Counted from the stretch's first letter, positions 17,805-27,756 are shown. The stretch is 46,961 nt of DNA from an uncultured Lachnospiraceae bacterium (GCA_910586005.1 CAJUHG010000013.1:1-46961); one strand, 5' to 3'. The notes: generated by a model from the sequence alone, not told the origin. Numbers and translations are program-made.

Positions 17805-19100
17805 TTATTCTTCTGGTATTAACGTAATAATTTCTTTAAAGGACATGCACACATCATCTGCCTCTTTTGCTCTATGATTTTTTAAAATCATCTCTGCAAT
17901 ATTTTTCATTGCTGGAAATGCACTTCTAGTCAACTGATTTGCATAAATAACAATATTGATATTTCTTTTTGCAAATTCTTCCTCTGTTACTTCATTAAAG
18001 GAAGTAGGCACTACAACAATTGGTGTTTTATTATCCTTTTCACGGAATTTTTCACAAAATTCAAAAATTTCATCTGGAGATTTCTTTCGAGAGTGAATCA
18101 TAATGCCATCTGCACCAGCTTCTATATAGGCAAACGCTCGATTCAATGCATCTTCCATTCCCTTTTCTAAAATTAAACTTTCAATTCTTGCAATTAACAT
18201 AAAATCGCTGGTTTTTAAAGCCTTCTTACCTGCTCGAATCTTTTCTTGGAAATGCTCAATGGTATCCTGTGTTTGAACAACTTCATTTCCAAACAAAGAA
18301 TTTTTCTTAAGTCCTACTTTGTCTTCTATCACACAAGCAGAAACACCAATTCGTTCCAAAGTCTTAATATTATATACAAAATGTTCTATTCTTCCACCTG
18401 TATCACCATCAAAAATAATAGGTTTAGTGGTAACTTCCATAATCTCTTCAATGGTGCGCAATCTAGAGGTCATATCTACCAGTTCAATATCTGGCTTTCC
18501 TCTAGAGGTAGAATCACAAAGACTAGAAACCCACATGGCATCAAACTGATATGCTTTTCCATCTTCCAATACTTGGGTTTTTTCTGCAATGATTCCAGTT
18601 AAACCACTATGTGTCTCAATTACATTCACTGTGGTTTTCATTCCCAATAATTTTTTAAGGCGGCTTCTTCTTACATCAGGAATAGAAAGACGATCCCTAG
18701 ATGCATCTTCTAAACGCTGATAATGAGCATCAGAGGAATATGGAAACTCTTTTAAAATTCCTCCATAAGATGCTAATACTTCAATGGCCTCTTCTCTCAC
18801 TGCTCTCTGAAATCCTTCTTTCCAGTTATCCCCATGTACCAGATAGTCTGGTTTTAATTCCTCTAAATTTTTCTTATAACTTAAAGTAGTCTGAGGTATC
18901 ACTTTAGATACCCCTTTAATATTTTCAATTGTCTTTACTCTTTCTTCAAAACTCAACAAAGGAAAACGTTTATAACTAGCTACTACTTCATCTGTGAGCA
19001 CTCCCACGGTTAATTCTCCAAGTTCTGCCGCTTTCTGTATAATATTGATATGTCCACCGTGAATAATATCTGTGCTCATACTTAAATATACTGTTTTCAC
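17805..19100 (-). CDS. pepM: Cytidylyltransferase-PEP mutase fusion
   Basis: The 431-residue protein joins two enzymes. Residues 1-130 form a GCT/TagD-type nucleotidyltransferase with the H-x-G-H loop (IIHGGHINII, His 14 and 17). Residues 145-431 form a PEP mutase of the isocitrate-lyase superfamily, with the signature EDKVGLKKNS near residue 258. PEP mutase rearranges phosphoenolpyruvate to phosphonopyruvate, the entry step of nearly all C-P bond synthesis. The attached cytidylyltransferase suggests that the final phosphonate is activated with CMP. The start is GTG 19100 with GAGAGG 8 bases upstream. The gene follows the Pce-like gene by 20 bases. The next pathway enzymes lie at 35062-36186 and 32205-33341. 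Confidence 0.9.
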   Translation of the reverse strand: MKTVYLSMSTDIIHGGHINIIQKAAELGELTVGVLTDEVVASYKRFPLLSFEERVKTIENIKGVSKVIPQTTLSYKKNLEELKPDYLVHGDNWKEGFQRAVREEAIEVLASYGGILKEFPYSSDAHYQRLEDASRDRLSIPDVRRSRLKKLLGMKTTVNVIETHSGLTGIIAEKTQVLEDGKAYQFDAMWVSSLCDSTSRGKPDIELVDMTSRLRTIEEIMEVTTKPIIFDGDTGGRIEHFVYNIKTLERIGVSACVIEDKVGLKKNSLFGNEVVQTQDTIEHFQEKIRAGKKALKTSDFMLIARIESLILEKGMEDALNRAFAYIEAGADGIMIHSRKKSPDEIFEFCEKFREKDNKTPIVVVPTSFNEVTEEEFAKRNINIVIYANQLTRSAFPAMKNIAEMILKNHRAKEADDVCMSFKEIITLIPEE

Positions 19101-19120
19101 TATTGATACCTCTCATTTTC

Positions 19121-21040
19121 TTATTTTACCAGATGACCATTTTTATCAAACTTATACTTTTTACCTCCAATGGTGATGGTTTTATTCTTAACCATTTTAC
19201 CATCTTTGTCAAAATAATATCTATATTTGCCAACATTTCTAAATGCTGATTGTAACATTTTTCCGCCGCCATCGAAGTAATACTTATCCTTACCAATGGT
19301 TACAAAATTTTCTTTTACCATATGGCCATCTTTGTCAAAATAATATTTCTTACCTTTTTGTGTTACAAACTTCTTAATTGCCATGCGGCCTTGCTTGTCA
19401 AAATAATATCTATATTTGCCAATATTCCACATCTTACCTGCAATCATTTTACCACTACTGATAAAGTAATATTTATATTTACCAATTTTCTTAATTTTAT
19501 TATCTGTCCGCACACCATTTTTATCAAAATAGTATTTGTCTTTTCCTATGGTTTGCCATCCTGTTACCATCTTGCCATCTTTATCAAAATAGTACCACTT
19601 TTTAGAAATCTTCTTTTGTTCCTTCTGGGCAATTACACCATTTCCATTTAATGCATAGTAATTACCTTCTAGTTTTTTCAGCTTCCAAGATTTTTCTCCA
19701 CCGCTTCCCATCACACGCAAGCCGTCTTTTTTATTATGATAATATAGCTTACCATCTATCTTCTTAAATCCAACTACCATCTGACCTGTCTGTGTATCAA
19801 AATAACGGTAGGAATTACCTACTGCATACAAAGGATTCCATTCTTTATCTTTTGCAGAATATTTTCCACGAAGTTTACAATAATCAAAATAATACTTCTT
19901 ACCAGATATTGTCTTAATACCTTTTGCAAGTTTTCCATTGTTTTCAATATAATACTGTACTACAGAATCATCTTTGAATCCTGTGCCACCTTTAAGGCTT
20001 ACCAACCCTTTTAGTTGATTTGCTGGCGTCATTTTACTGCGATATAAACTAATCACATCATTTTTCACATTGATAACAAGGTTTTTTCCTTCTGTTGATG
20101 TAAAGTAACACAATCCATATTGATTTAAGGTATTCCATGCTTTGTACATGATTTTCCACTTATAGCCATCCTTTGGTTTCTCACTTAACATTCCTGTATA
20201 ACCACTGTTTTGTGCAAAAGAATACATTGGTTTTACCAATTTAATAAATGCTTCTGAGTTTGCCTGTGGTGTTCCATGATGGGATAACTTCATAATATCT
20301 GCCTTAAGTTTGCTTGTTCCTTTATACTCTTCAACTAATAACTTTTCCTGTTCTTCCATAATATCTCCGGCCGTTAAGTACTTAGTTTTTCCACAGGTAA
20401 TCATGGTAACTAGGGACATATTATTTTGGAAACCATCTCCAAACGTTTTAATAGAAGCAGTTTCCTTCAAAGGTCCTAATACTTCTGCTTTTGCACTTCC
20501 AATTGTAAAAGTACTTCCCTTTTTCAAACGAACAACTTTTCCTTTTGTATGATCATATTCATGATAAGCATCCACAAATTTCTGATACTTTTGAACATAT
20601 TCTTTATCTGCTTTTCCAATAGTAGAAGCTGGCAAATATAAATTCTCAATGGTCATTTTACTGGCCAATTTATCTAAACCTGCTGTGATATCTACATCTT
20701 GCCCACCATAATGGTCAATATGCATATGACTAAAATAGACACTTAAACTTTTCACACCCATCTTCTCTAAAAATGGAATTACATATTGAACTGTCTGATC
20801 ATAGTACCCCATATCCATCAATAGATACTTACCATTAGATTCAATTAACACAGCATCTCCACCATTGCCACTTTTTCCATCTGTAGACCCCCCATCTGTA
20901 GCAGCCACAGAACCTTTTCCAAGAAAAATACTATAAATTGTCATTTCATTGGTTTCAGCAGCATCTACTGTTAGGGTACTAACTTGAATAGATGTCATAA
21001 CCAGTATTAGTGATAATATACCACATAAAAATTTCTTCAT
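19121..21040 (-). CDS. Secreted metallo-beta-lactamase-fold protein with cell-wall-binding repeats, Pce-like
   Basis: The 639-residue product begins with a clear signal peptide (residues 1-28). A metallo-beta-lactamase domain follows, with HMHIDH near residues 105-110, TAGD and LSHHGTP. From about residue 365 to the end there are ten or more short repeats of the YYFDKDGKMV type, related to choline/glucan-binding repeats, though most lack the Trp needed for a choline box. This matches the layout of pneumococcal phosphorylcholine esterase Pce/CbpE, which trims phosphocholine from teichoic acids. Encoded next to PEP mutase in a locus with LicD, it may remove or recognise a phosphonate group on the glycan. 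ComEC-type nuclease activity is less likely given the secretion and repeats. Confidence 0.75.
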   Translation of the reverse strand: MKKFLCGILSLILVMTSIQVSTLTVDAAETNEMTIYSIFLGKGSVAATDGGSTDGKSGNGGDAVLIESNGKYLLMDMGYYDQTVQYVIPFLEKMGVKSLSVYFSHMHIDHYGGQDVDITAGLDKLASKMTIENLYLPASTIGKADKEYVQKYQKFVDAYHEYDHTKGKVVRLKKGSTFTIGSAKAEVLGPLKETASIKTFGDGFQNNMSLVTMITCGKTKYLTAGDIMEEQEKLLVEEYKGTSKLKADIMKLSHHGTPQANSEAFIKLVKPMYSFAQNSGYTGMLSEKPKDGYKWKIMYKAWNTLNQYGLCYFTSTEGKNLVINVKNDVISLYRSKMTPANQLKGLVSLKGGTGFKDDSVVQYYIENNGKLAKGIKTISGKKYYFDYCKLRGKYSAKDKEWNPLYAVGNSYRYFDTQTGQMVVGFKKIDGKLYYHNKKDGLRVMGSGGEKSWKLKKLEGNYYALNGNGVIAQKEQKKISKKWYYFDKDGKMVTGWQTIGKDKYYFDKNGVRTDNKIKKIGKYKYYFISSGKMIAGKMWNIGKYRYYFDKQGRMAIKKFVTQKGKKYYFDKDGHMVKENFVTIGKDKYYFDGGGKMLQSAFRNVGKYRYYFDKDGKMVKNKTITIGGKKYKFDKNGHLVK

Positions 21041-21090
21041 AATACTTACCTTCCCTTCCCTGCTTTTGTAATTAGCATCTTTTTAATAAC

Positions 21091-22263
21091 TTATAATTCC
21101 CCTTGAGCCTCTAAAATTAGTTCTGCAACTTCTCTGATAGCCCCTTCCCCTCCATTCGCTTGTGTAACATATTGAGCCTTTTCCTTTACCTTTTTCATCC
21201 CACTGTTTACGCTGCAACCAAAGCCTACATGTTCAATCACTTCTAAATCATTGATATCATCACCAATATATGCTACATTTGTAAGCTCTATTTGATATTC
21301 CTTACATAGTTCCTTTACCACCTCAAGTTTATTTTTTACTCCCATTTTTAAAATATCTAATTGCAGCTTATCTGCCCGTCGTGACACTAGCTCTACTTGT
21401 TCACTCGTTACAATACCAGTAAGTATTCCATGTTCTCTAACTAATTTAAAGCCCATACCATCTCTTGTATTGAATTTTTTCAATTCATCTCCATGTTCTG
21501 AATAGTACATGCCCGCATCTGTTAGACAACCATCGCAGTCTGTCAAAAGCATTTTGATGTCTTTTAATTTTTGATTTAGACTTTCATCTGCACTGATTCC
21601 ATTCTTCTTCATCAATGCTTCAATAATCACCCAGTCGCTTGGCTCATCTATTTCAAAGAAAGAATCTTCACACATTTCTGAAGCTTTTATCCTTCCAGAT
21701 AATCGATTTTTGCTCTCCAAAAGTCTTGTCTTACTTGTAATATAAAAGGCCCCATTTTCTGTGAAACATCCATCAAATTCCTGTCTTCTTGGTCTAGCAA
21801 ACATATCATAATTCATAGGTTGTACTGTTCCATCTTCTTTATAATCCCAGTGAAATCTTTTATTAGACACTACAGATATCACTCCATCTGTATCTTCTTC
21901 CGCGAATATTTCAAATCCTTTCTCCAAATCAGCAGAGCTGAGAAGAGGAGAAGTGGCCTGAATTAGTACAATATTGTCAAAATTATAATTTTCTGCAAAT
22001 TCTAACATTGCTGATTCTGTGGAAGCTGTATCAGAGGCTGACTCTGCGCTTCTACCAATCACCTCTGCCTTCTCAAAGCCAAAATTTTCTACAGCTTCTT
22101 TGATTTTATCACTATCTGTTGCAATATATACTTTGTCAATATGCTTACATCCACAGGCTGCCTTTACTACCCAATATACCAATGGCTTCCCACAAATAGG
22201 TTTAATATTTTTTAATGGAATTGATTTGCTTCCGCCTCGAACTGGAATAAATGCTACATTCAT
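21091..22263 (-). CDS. neuA: CMP-nonulosonate synthetase fused to KdsC-like phosphatase
   Basis: In this 390-residue fusion, residues 1-225 are a CMP-sialate/KDO-type cytidylyltransferase (IPVRGGSKSIPLKNI, ATSPLLSSADL). Residues 238-390 are a HAD phosphatase of the KdsC type (LLTDCDGCLTDAGM, then GDDINDLEVI). The first half activates a nonulosonic acid with CTP; the second would remove a 9-phosphate before activation. The combination suits a pathway that condenses a 6-phosphosugar with PEP, as in Kdn or animal-type sialate synthesis. The gene follows the NeuB-like gene by about 134 bases with an AAAGGATC ribosome site. Confidence 0.88.
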   Translation of the reverse strand: MNVAFIPVRGGSKSIPLKNIKPICGKPLVYWVVKAACGCKHIDKVYIATDSDKIKEAVENFGFEKAEVIGRSAESASDTASTESAMLEFAENYNFDNIVLIQATSPLLSSADLEKGFEIFAEEDTDGVISVVSNKRFHWDYKEDGTVQPMNYDMFARPRRQEFDGCFTENGAFYITSKTRLLESKNRLSGRIKASEMCEDSFFEIDEPSDWVIIEALMKKNGISADESLNQKLKDIKMLLTDCDGCLTDAGMYYSEHGDELKKFNTRDGMGFKLVREHGILTGIVTSEQVELVSRRADKLQLDILKMGVKNKLEVVKELCKEYQIELTNVAYIGDDINDLEVIEHVGFGCSVNSGMKKVKEKAQYVTQANGGEGAIREVAELILEAQGEL

Positions 22264-22397
22264 GGTATTAAGATCCTTTCTTCTTTTGGTCGTTTCTTAT
22301 CTATTTTCTAATTACAATTCACAGCTCTTCACAACTTTTTGTATATCTTAAAAAGAATTTCGGCTTGTTTTTATCTTTATATAACTATGAATTTTAA

Positions 22398-23273
22398 TTA
22401 TTTCTTGCGATATTTTAATTTATCTCTCTGTACTTGCTCAATAGGAAGTATTTCTTGCTCCTTGTAAGTAAGCGCTTTCTGTACTGCTTTTAAATTTCTC
22501 ACCAACTTACGAATGCCATCAGGCTCCAAAGAAGCTGCATGGTCTGTTCCCTTCCAAGTACGATCTAAAGTATAATGACGCTCAATTACTTCTGCCCCAA
22601 GTGTATAGGCAGCAATATCAACAGCAATTCCAAGATGATGTCCAGAAAATCCTATTTTCTTTACTCTGTCAGCATAACTCTGTTTCATTCTCTCTATTTC
22701 CATCAGACAAACATCTTCAAAAGGAACTGGATATCCAGAAGTACAATTATAAATAACTAAATCTTTGTTACGCCCATTTTTCTCAAATAATTGAATAATT
22801 TCATCTTCTTCTTCATGAGTAGTCATACCAAAGGAAAGTTGTATCTCTCCTTTATAATTATCACATAACCATTGTAACATTTCAAAATGATTATTACAAG
22901 CAGAAGGAATCTTAATAAATTCTGGATTCAGTCCTGCAATTTCCTTCGCAGAAGTCATATCCCAAACAGAAGTAGAATATACAATGCCTGCTTCCTCACA
23001 CCATTCTTTTAACTGTGCATGTTGATCAACATTAAATTCCAGAAATTCTCTATGAGCACCATAGGTATTTCCATAAGAATTTGCAGGATTTGGATGTGGA
23101 GCATTATATTGTTCCTCTGTCAAAAGTTCTTTTGGACATCTTTTCTGAAATTTAATAGCATCCGCATGGCAGAACATAGCCGCCACATTAATTAATTCTT
23201 TTGCTATTTCCATTTCCCCTTTATGATTGCAACCTGCTTCCGCAATTACATATGGTTTGTTATAAGTTCTCAT
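22398..23273 (-). CDS. neuB: NeuB-family nonulosonate synthase without SAF domain
   Basis: The 291-residue protein is a TIM-barrel NeuB-type synthase (VIAEAGCNHKGEMEIAKELI, KFQKR, IKIPSACNNHFEML, then GFSGHHLGIAVDIAAYTLGA and ERHYTLDRTWKGTDHAAS). Typical NeuB/LegI enzymes have about 340 residues with a C-terminal antifreeze-like (SAF) cap; this one ends right after the barrel. Such short forms occur among Kdn-9-phosphate-type synthases. It condenses PEP with a C6 sugar or sugar phosphate to give a nonulosonate. No UDP-GlcNAc 2-epimerase (NeuC/LegG) is present in the window. GGAG 7 bases before ATG 23273 supports the start. Confidence 0.85.
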   Translation of the reverse strand: MRTYNKPYVIAEAGCNHKGEMEIAKELINVAAMFCHADAIKFQKRCPKELLTEEQYNAPHPNPANSYGNTYGAHREFLEFNVDQHAQLKEWCEEAGIVYSTSVWDMTSAKEIAGLNPEFIKIPSACNNHFEMLQWLCDNYKGEIQLSFGMTTHEEEDEIIQLFEKNGRNKDLVIYNCTSGYPVPFEDVCLMEIERMKQSYADRVKKIGFSGHHLGIAVDIAAYTLGAEVIERHYTLDRTWKGTDHAASLEPDGIRKLVRNLKAVQKALTYKEQEILPIEQVQRDKLKYRKK

Positions 23274-23350
23274 TTTGTTTCTCCTTTTATTCTATTCTCT
23301 TAACAACTTATTATCATTCTGCTTAAACAATTTCCCGCAAGCAGACTTTG

Positions 23351-23431
23351 TAACCAATTATGGCTGAACTTGTTATTATCCTTTTATCTATTTTTTGTAA
23401 ATAGTATGGATAACCAGTTATGGCCGAGCTT
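23351..23431. repeat. Short direct repeat at the 3' end of the 1413-residue protein gene
   Basis: The 21 bases at 23351-23371 and 23411-23431 are identical at 18 positions. The second copy spans the last codons and stop of the large gene (encoding ...ARP-stop). The first lies 60 bases further on, in the intergenic gap, and looks like a duplicated gene end. Confidence 0.5.
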
Positions 23432-26400
23432 TTGCAACAACTTCATCTAAATTAGCTCTCTCAAATACTTCTAACATACCGCCTCTTGTAGCATTATATA
23501 CATGATAACCATGTTTTTTTGCATATGCTTCTAATTGCTCATAGGCAAACAATGCTCTGCCTTCAAAACGGATTTGTGCTTCATGAACCCCAATATTTTC
23601 ACCCTTGAACAAGTTTCTCATTTTCTTATGCTCTAGATTTGTCATTTCTTTGTCTCTATAACTATTCATAAAATGATCGTTCTTGCCCCGACCTATGGTA
23701 AAATCTACACCTAATAAATAAATCTCAGAAAATCCCATATACATTGCAAGTTCAATCATAAAGGTCATAACCGTTGCAATGGAAGGCACATAATATTCTG
23801 TCATATTCCCATGTACATAATAAGTTTCTTTTCTCAAGTTGCTGACATATATTAAATTATCTCCCTTATACTTCATCAAATCATAAGCTGTCCTAGACAC
23901 CCAAAGTGTACTTTCAGGATGTGATTGAAGCTGTTCCGCAGCAGCTTGTGCCACTACACGGTCAGACGCACATAAGAAGGTTGGGCGCCAATCTGTTCTT
24001 TCAAAGACTTTGTAAATCATATTACATCCAAAACAGATTTCATCTTTTAACATATTCAAATCTGCAAGGCGCAAGCTTGGCCCATTTCCAATAAGAAAAC
24101 ATCTCTTACCTTTATATTTATTATGAAAAGATTCAATTCTTTTGGTATTATTATTCTTAATAAAAGGTAATTTCTGTAAATAACCACGTAGTGTAAGTTT
24201 GGTATTACGACCAAAAATTTTATATTTTATTTGTCTCTCCTGTTTAGCAGTTGCAGGAGGATTTACCTCTACAATCTGATGAGAAGTTCTATATGCACAA
24301 TCAGGACCATCTAGACAATTACATGCTTCATTAAACTTTTTATATTTCTCATCATAAACGAAATGCGCTAACTGATCTTTGACTGCCTCTGTCATCTCTT
24401 CTTGTGTCTCTGTAATAGGTCCTGGAAGAAAATCTAAATCAAAATTTAATCCATTTGCACCACCTACATATTCTTCTTTATCATACATAAAGAACACAAT
24501 CGGGCGACACAAATTTGCAAAGTCAAATACAGTACCAGAATAATCTGAAATCAGCAAATCGCTAATAATATAAAGTCTATTTACATCTTCTACCATAGAC
24601 ACATCATATAGAAATCCTGGAAATTGATCAAAATGCATGGAATCTCGCTCCAAATGATGCAATCTACATAAGAAAACATATTCTTCTCCTAATTCCTCAT
24701 ATAACTTTTCTAAATCAAGCACTGCTACATGCTCAAACTTTTTTCCACCAATCCACTTAAAAGGGCGCCAAGTAGGTGCATACAAAATCACCTTCTTATC
24801 AAGAGGAATTCCTAGATTAATCTTGATCTTTAAAACATCTTCTAAGGTATATTTAAATAAAAAATCATTTCTAGGATAGCCTGTCTCCAACATCGCTGTT
24901 TTTCTTTTCTCTGGACTTAAATTATAGGCATCTGCCATAATTGGTGTAAAGATAGGTGATGGAGAAGTTAAAATAGTTAATCTCTTTCCAGAACCTGTAT
25001 AATCTTTTATTAATTGCTTTTTTGAACGTTTTCCTTCTGATTCTCCTTGAAAGGAACAACCAATACGCTTTAAAGGTTTTCCATGCCAAGTATACACCAT
25101 CTTTTGTTCTTTATTGGGCTTGATATATTTGGGCATACCTGTATTGGTAAATATATATTTAGAACGAGCACAGAACTTAATATAACGCTTGGTTCCTCGT
25201 TTTACAATGACTGTATTGGGATTATTTTCTTTTAAATACATAAATTTCTTGGGATGATTAAAAGCCCAAATAAATTTATAATCAAAATAATCAGGGTCTT
25301 GAATCATAGATTCATAAATCGCCCTTGTATTACATCCATAATTGTCTGTTCCACCATAAGATTCAAACACAATCCACTTTGTCTGTACTGGATAAATAAA
25401 CTGATACCATTTAAATCGCCCTCTTTTTCTGATACCATTATTGATATCTCTAAAAAGCTTATATTTTTTCAAGATACGGAAAAGTCTTTGCTTTAAAGTC
25501 TTTTTCTTTTTTCTCTTCCTTTTTTTCTTTTTAACAACCTTTTGTGGAACTTCTGTTTCTACCTTTGAAATTTCTTCAGTTCCTAAATTTAGGTTATTTT
25601 CTGCTGTTTGGTTATTCTCTATCTCTGAACTATTTTCCAAATTTAGATTATTTTCTGCTGTTTGGTTATTCTCTATCTCTGAACTATTTTCCAAATTTAG
25701 GTTATTTTCTGCCGTTTGGTTATTCTCTATCTCTGAACTATTTTCCAAATTTAGATTATTTCCTGTTGTTTGGTTATTTTCTATCTCTGAATTATTCTCT
25801 ATTGTTTGATTACTTTCAAAATTCTCATTATTTTCTATGTCTACCTCTAGACTATTTTCTGCTCTTAAAATTTCTTCAAACTCTAAATTACTATAAGATA
25901 AAATATTTTCTACTACTTTTTCAATATCTTCTATCGTTAGAAAAGCAATTTTTTCTATTTCAATATTCTCTTTTATCTCTTTTATAATTTGAGATTTATA
26001 AGAAGAATATTGTTCTCCTCCAAACCAAATTCCACGTTTTGCAAGATTTTTAGAATATATGGAAAGCTGCTCTTCAAAATACATTCCATAATGAATGGTA
26101 GTATATCTGCTGAAAAGCTTTATCAATCTATTTATTTCTGTAATCTCAAAATTTTCACAACCTTTTATATCAACAAGTTCAGAAATTTCACAGCCGCTTT
26201 TTATCATGCCTGGCATTGCCGTATAAATCCGATCTGTCAAAAAAGGAATTGCAACTGCTGCAACTGTCTGCGCATTTATTCCAATTACTTGTCCAATAAT
26301 TTGAGGAATATGCTCTAAACCAGAATCATAAAATTTACTGATATAATCTATTGTGTGACTATAACGAAGTGCTGCTTGTAATCCTCTTGAAGTTCCTGTA

Positions 26401-27659
26401 ATAAAACGATTTTTAATAGTTGCCAAATTAATAAGAAGTCTCTTTGCAGTGGTATAATCCCTCTTGTCTATTCCCATATACAAAAGGCTGCACATAACAC
26501 GATACATCAATAGATGAATCTTCGTTTTATCATATTCTTCCTCAAAAGCCTCTCCTGCAACAATTACATCAAAAATCCAAAAATCTGCCTGAGATTCAGA
26601 ACAATTTTCAAAATCAACAGGAACTGCTGCTAATTTAATTCCAGGATATTCTGTCACAGTATTATTGCTAAACTGCAAACGTGCTTCTTGTACAAGTTCC
26701 AATATTTTTTGGTTTCCCACAGCAACAATTAAATCTGTTTTTTGTTCTTCTAATTTATGTTTCAACTGTTCTAACAATTGTTCCTTGTCTTGTTTAGATG
26801 AAATTTGAAATTTACTATAAACCAATTCTTGTAATTGAAAGACAGTTTCTACAGGAGTGTTTTCAATTTGCTCCTCACAGACCAACATTACCTTTTGGAA
26901 TTGTTCTTCTTCTATAATTTTCTTGACATATATAATACTGCCTTTTCCAGAAAACACCTTTCGCTCTAAATAATCCTGCCTTTGCATGTAATGAGAAAGA
27001 TTATAATCTTCTTTTTCATTTACACGCAAAATATCTCTAGCATCCATAAAAGCTAAGATTCCTTTTACACTAGAAGAAATCGACTGAACAATACTTTTGA
27101 TAAATTTATTTCCAGATTGACAATTAAATGAAAAACTAGATGGCAAAGGGTCCCCTTCTTCCAACAATTCTCCAGAAATCTTTACAATAGGAAAGACAGG
27201 ACAAGTATCTATTCCTTGCAAACCTTCTGCAAATTCAACCACCCAATCCATATCAATCCTTGCCACAAGCCCCTGAAAATTTAACTCTTCTTCTTGTCTT
27301 TCTAAGGCACCAATTGCATATTTAGAAGGGTTCTCTAAAAAAACCCGAAGTCCATTTTTAGTATAAAGTAAATTATATGGTAATAGTAGACATGTTTCTA
27401 AATTGTCCTGAAACATATCTGCTTTTATTTCTTCACCTACATATTCAAATTCTAATTTTCCAAAATCATTTCTATCTTTTGCTATTTCTTTACAAAACTG
27501 ATATAATTCCTGATTTCCAGCAATTTTTATCTTAGATGCTACTTTAAGTTCTTGTAATATTCTCAACTGACGTTCTACTAATTTTTCACCATTAGATAAA
27601 CATTTCTCATATAATCCTTTTCCTGTCTTGTTATCAAAATCGTATAAAAAGGTATACAC
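23418..27659 (-). CDS. 1413-residue multidomain protein: NTase-like, Fe-ADH-like, TagF and DUF115 domains
   Basis: The domains read, in order: about 1-210, degenerate nucleotidyltransferase fold (NGEKLVERQLRILQELKV but no G-x-G-x-R NTP loop); about 225-600, degenerate Fe-alcohol dehydrogenase (VFSGKGSIIYVKKI, TDLIVAVGNQKILELVQ, where GGGS has become GNQK); 620-720, an Asn/Glu-rich repeat linker then a Lys/Arg run (KKKKRKRKKKK); about 760-1130, TagF-type transferase with WHGKPLKRIG, APTWRPFKW and DYSGTVFDFA; about 1180-1413, DUF115/GT42-like domain with FLIGNGPSL. The first two parts have probably lost activity; the last two look intact. The start is GTG 27659 behind GGAGG. The likely role is transfer of a CDP- or CMP-linked group to the glycan. 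Confidence 0.75.
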   Translation of the reverse strand: MYTFLYDFDNKTGKGLYEKCLSNGEKLVERQLRILQELKVASKIKIAGNQELYQFCKEIAKDRNDFGKLEFEYVGEEIKADMFQDNLETCLLLPYNLLYTKNGLRVFLENPSKYAIGALERQEEELNFQGLVARIDMDWVVEFAEGLQGIDTCPVFPIVKISGELLEEGDPLPSSFSFNCQSGNKFIKSIVQSISSSVKGILAFMDARDILRVNEKEDYNLSHYMQRQDYLERKVFSGKGSIIYVKKIIEEEQFQKVMLVCEEQIENTPVETVFQLQELVYSKFQISSKQDKEQLLEQLKHKLEEQKTDLIVAVGNQKILELVQEARLQFSNNTVTEYPGIKLAAVPVDFENCSESQADFWIFDVIVAGEAFEEEYDKTKIHLLMYRVMCSLLYMGIDKRDYTTAKRLLINLATIKNRFITGTSRGLQAALRYSHTIDYISKFYDSGLEHIPQIIGQVIGINAQTVAAVAIPFLTDRIYTAMPGMIKSGCEISELVDIKGCENFEITEINRLIKLFSRYTTIHYGMYFEEQLSIYSKNLAKRGIWFGGEQYSSYKSQIIKEIKENIEIEKIAFLTIEDIEKVVENILSYSNLEFEEILRAENSLEVDIENNENFESNQTIENNSEIENNQTTGNNLNLENSSEIENNQTAENNLNLENSSEIENNQTAENNLNLENSSEIENNQTAENNLNLGTEEISKVETEVPQKVVKKKKRKRKKKKTLKQRLFRILKKYKLFRDINNGIRKRGRFKWYQFIYPVQTKWIVFESYGGTDNYGCNTRAIYESMIQDPDYFDYKFIWAFNHPKKFMYLKENNPNTVIVKRGTKRYIKFCARSKYIFTNTGMPKYIKPNKEQKMVYTWHGKPLKRIGCSFQGESEGKRSKKQLIKDYTGSGKRLTILTSPSPIFTPIMADAYNLSPEKRKTAMLETGYPRNDFLFKYTLEDVLKIKINLGIPLDKKVILYAPTWRPFKWIGGKKFEHVAVLDLEKLYEELGEEYVFLCRLHHLERDSMHFDQFPGFLYDVSMVEDVNRLYIISDLLISDYSGTVFDFANLCRPIVFFMYDKEEYVGGANGLNFDLDFLPGPITETQEEMTEAVKDQLAHFVYDEKYKKFNEACNCLDGPDCAYRTSHQIVEVNPPATAKQERQIKYKIFGRNTKLTLRGYLQKLPFIKNNNTKRIESFHNKYKGKRCFLIGNGPSLRLADLNMLKDEICFGCNMIYKVFERTDWRPTFLCASDRVVAQAAAEQLQSHPESTLWVSRTAYDLMKYKGDNLIYVSNLRKETYYVHGNMTEYYVPSIATVMTFMIELAMYMGFSEIYLLGVDFTIGRGKNDHFMNSYRDKEMTNLEHKKMRNLFKGENIGVHEAQIRFEGRALFAYEQLEAYAKKHGYHVYNATRGGMLEVFERANLDEVVAKARP
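25585..25800. repeat. Four 54-bp tandem repeats inside the large gene
   Basis: Copies start at 25585, 25639, 25693 and 25747, exactly 54 bases apart. They encode the 18-residue unit SEIENNQTAENNLNLENS with few changes. The in-frame unit length lets copy number vary without breaking the protein; it forms a flexible acidic linker between the degenerate N-terminal half and the basic stretch before TagF. Confidence 0.95.
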
Positions 27660-27756
27660 ACTGCTCCTCCTTCACTTCAAATGGTGCGATATAATTCCTT
27701 ATTCAGTAAATTAGGACAGCTTTCAAAACTTTTTATTTTCTCTACCCTTATACCGC

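Noticed and set aside
25585..25800. CRISPR-like regular repeats
   Set aside because: The units are directly adjacent with no spacers, and they encode an in-frame peptide repeat.
25441..25987. Overlapping + strand open frames of up to 147 codons with repetitive Leu/Phe/Tyr products
   Set aside because: They are antisense shadows of the Asn/Glu-rich tandem repeat in the large minus-strand gene and lack ribosome sites.
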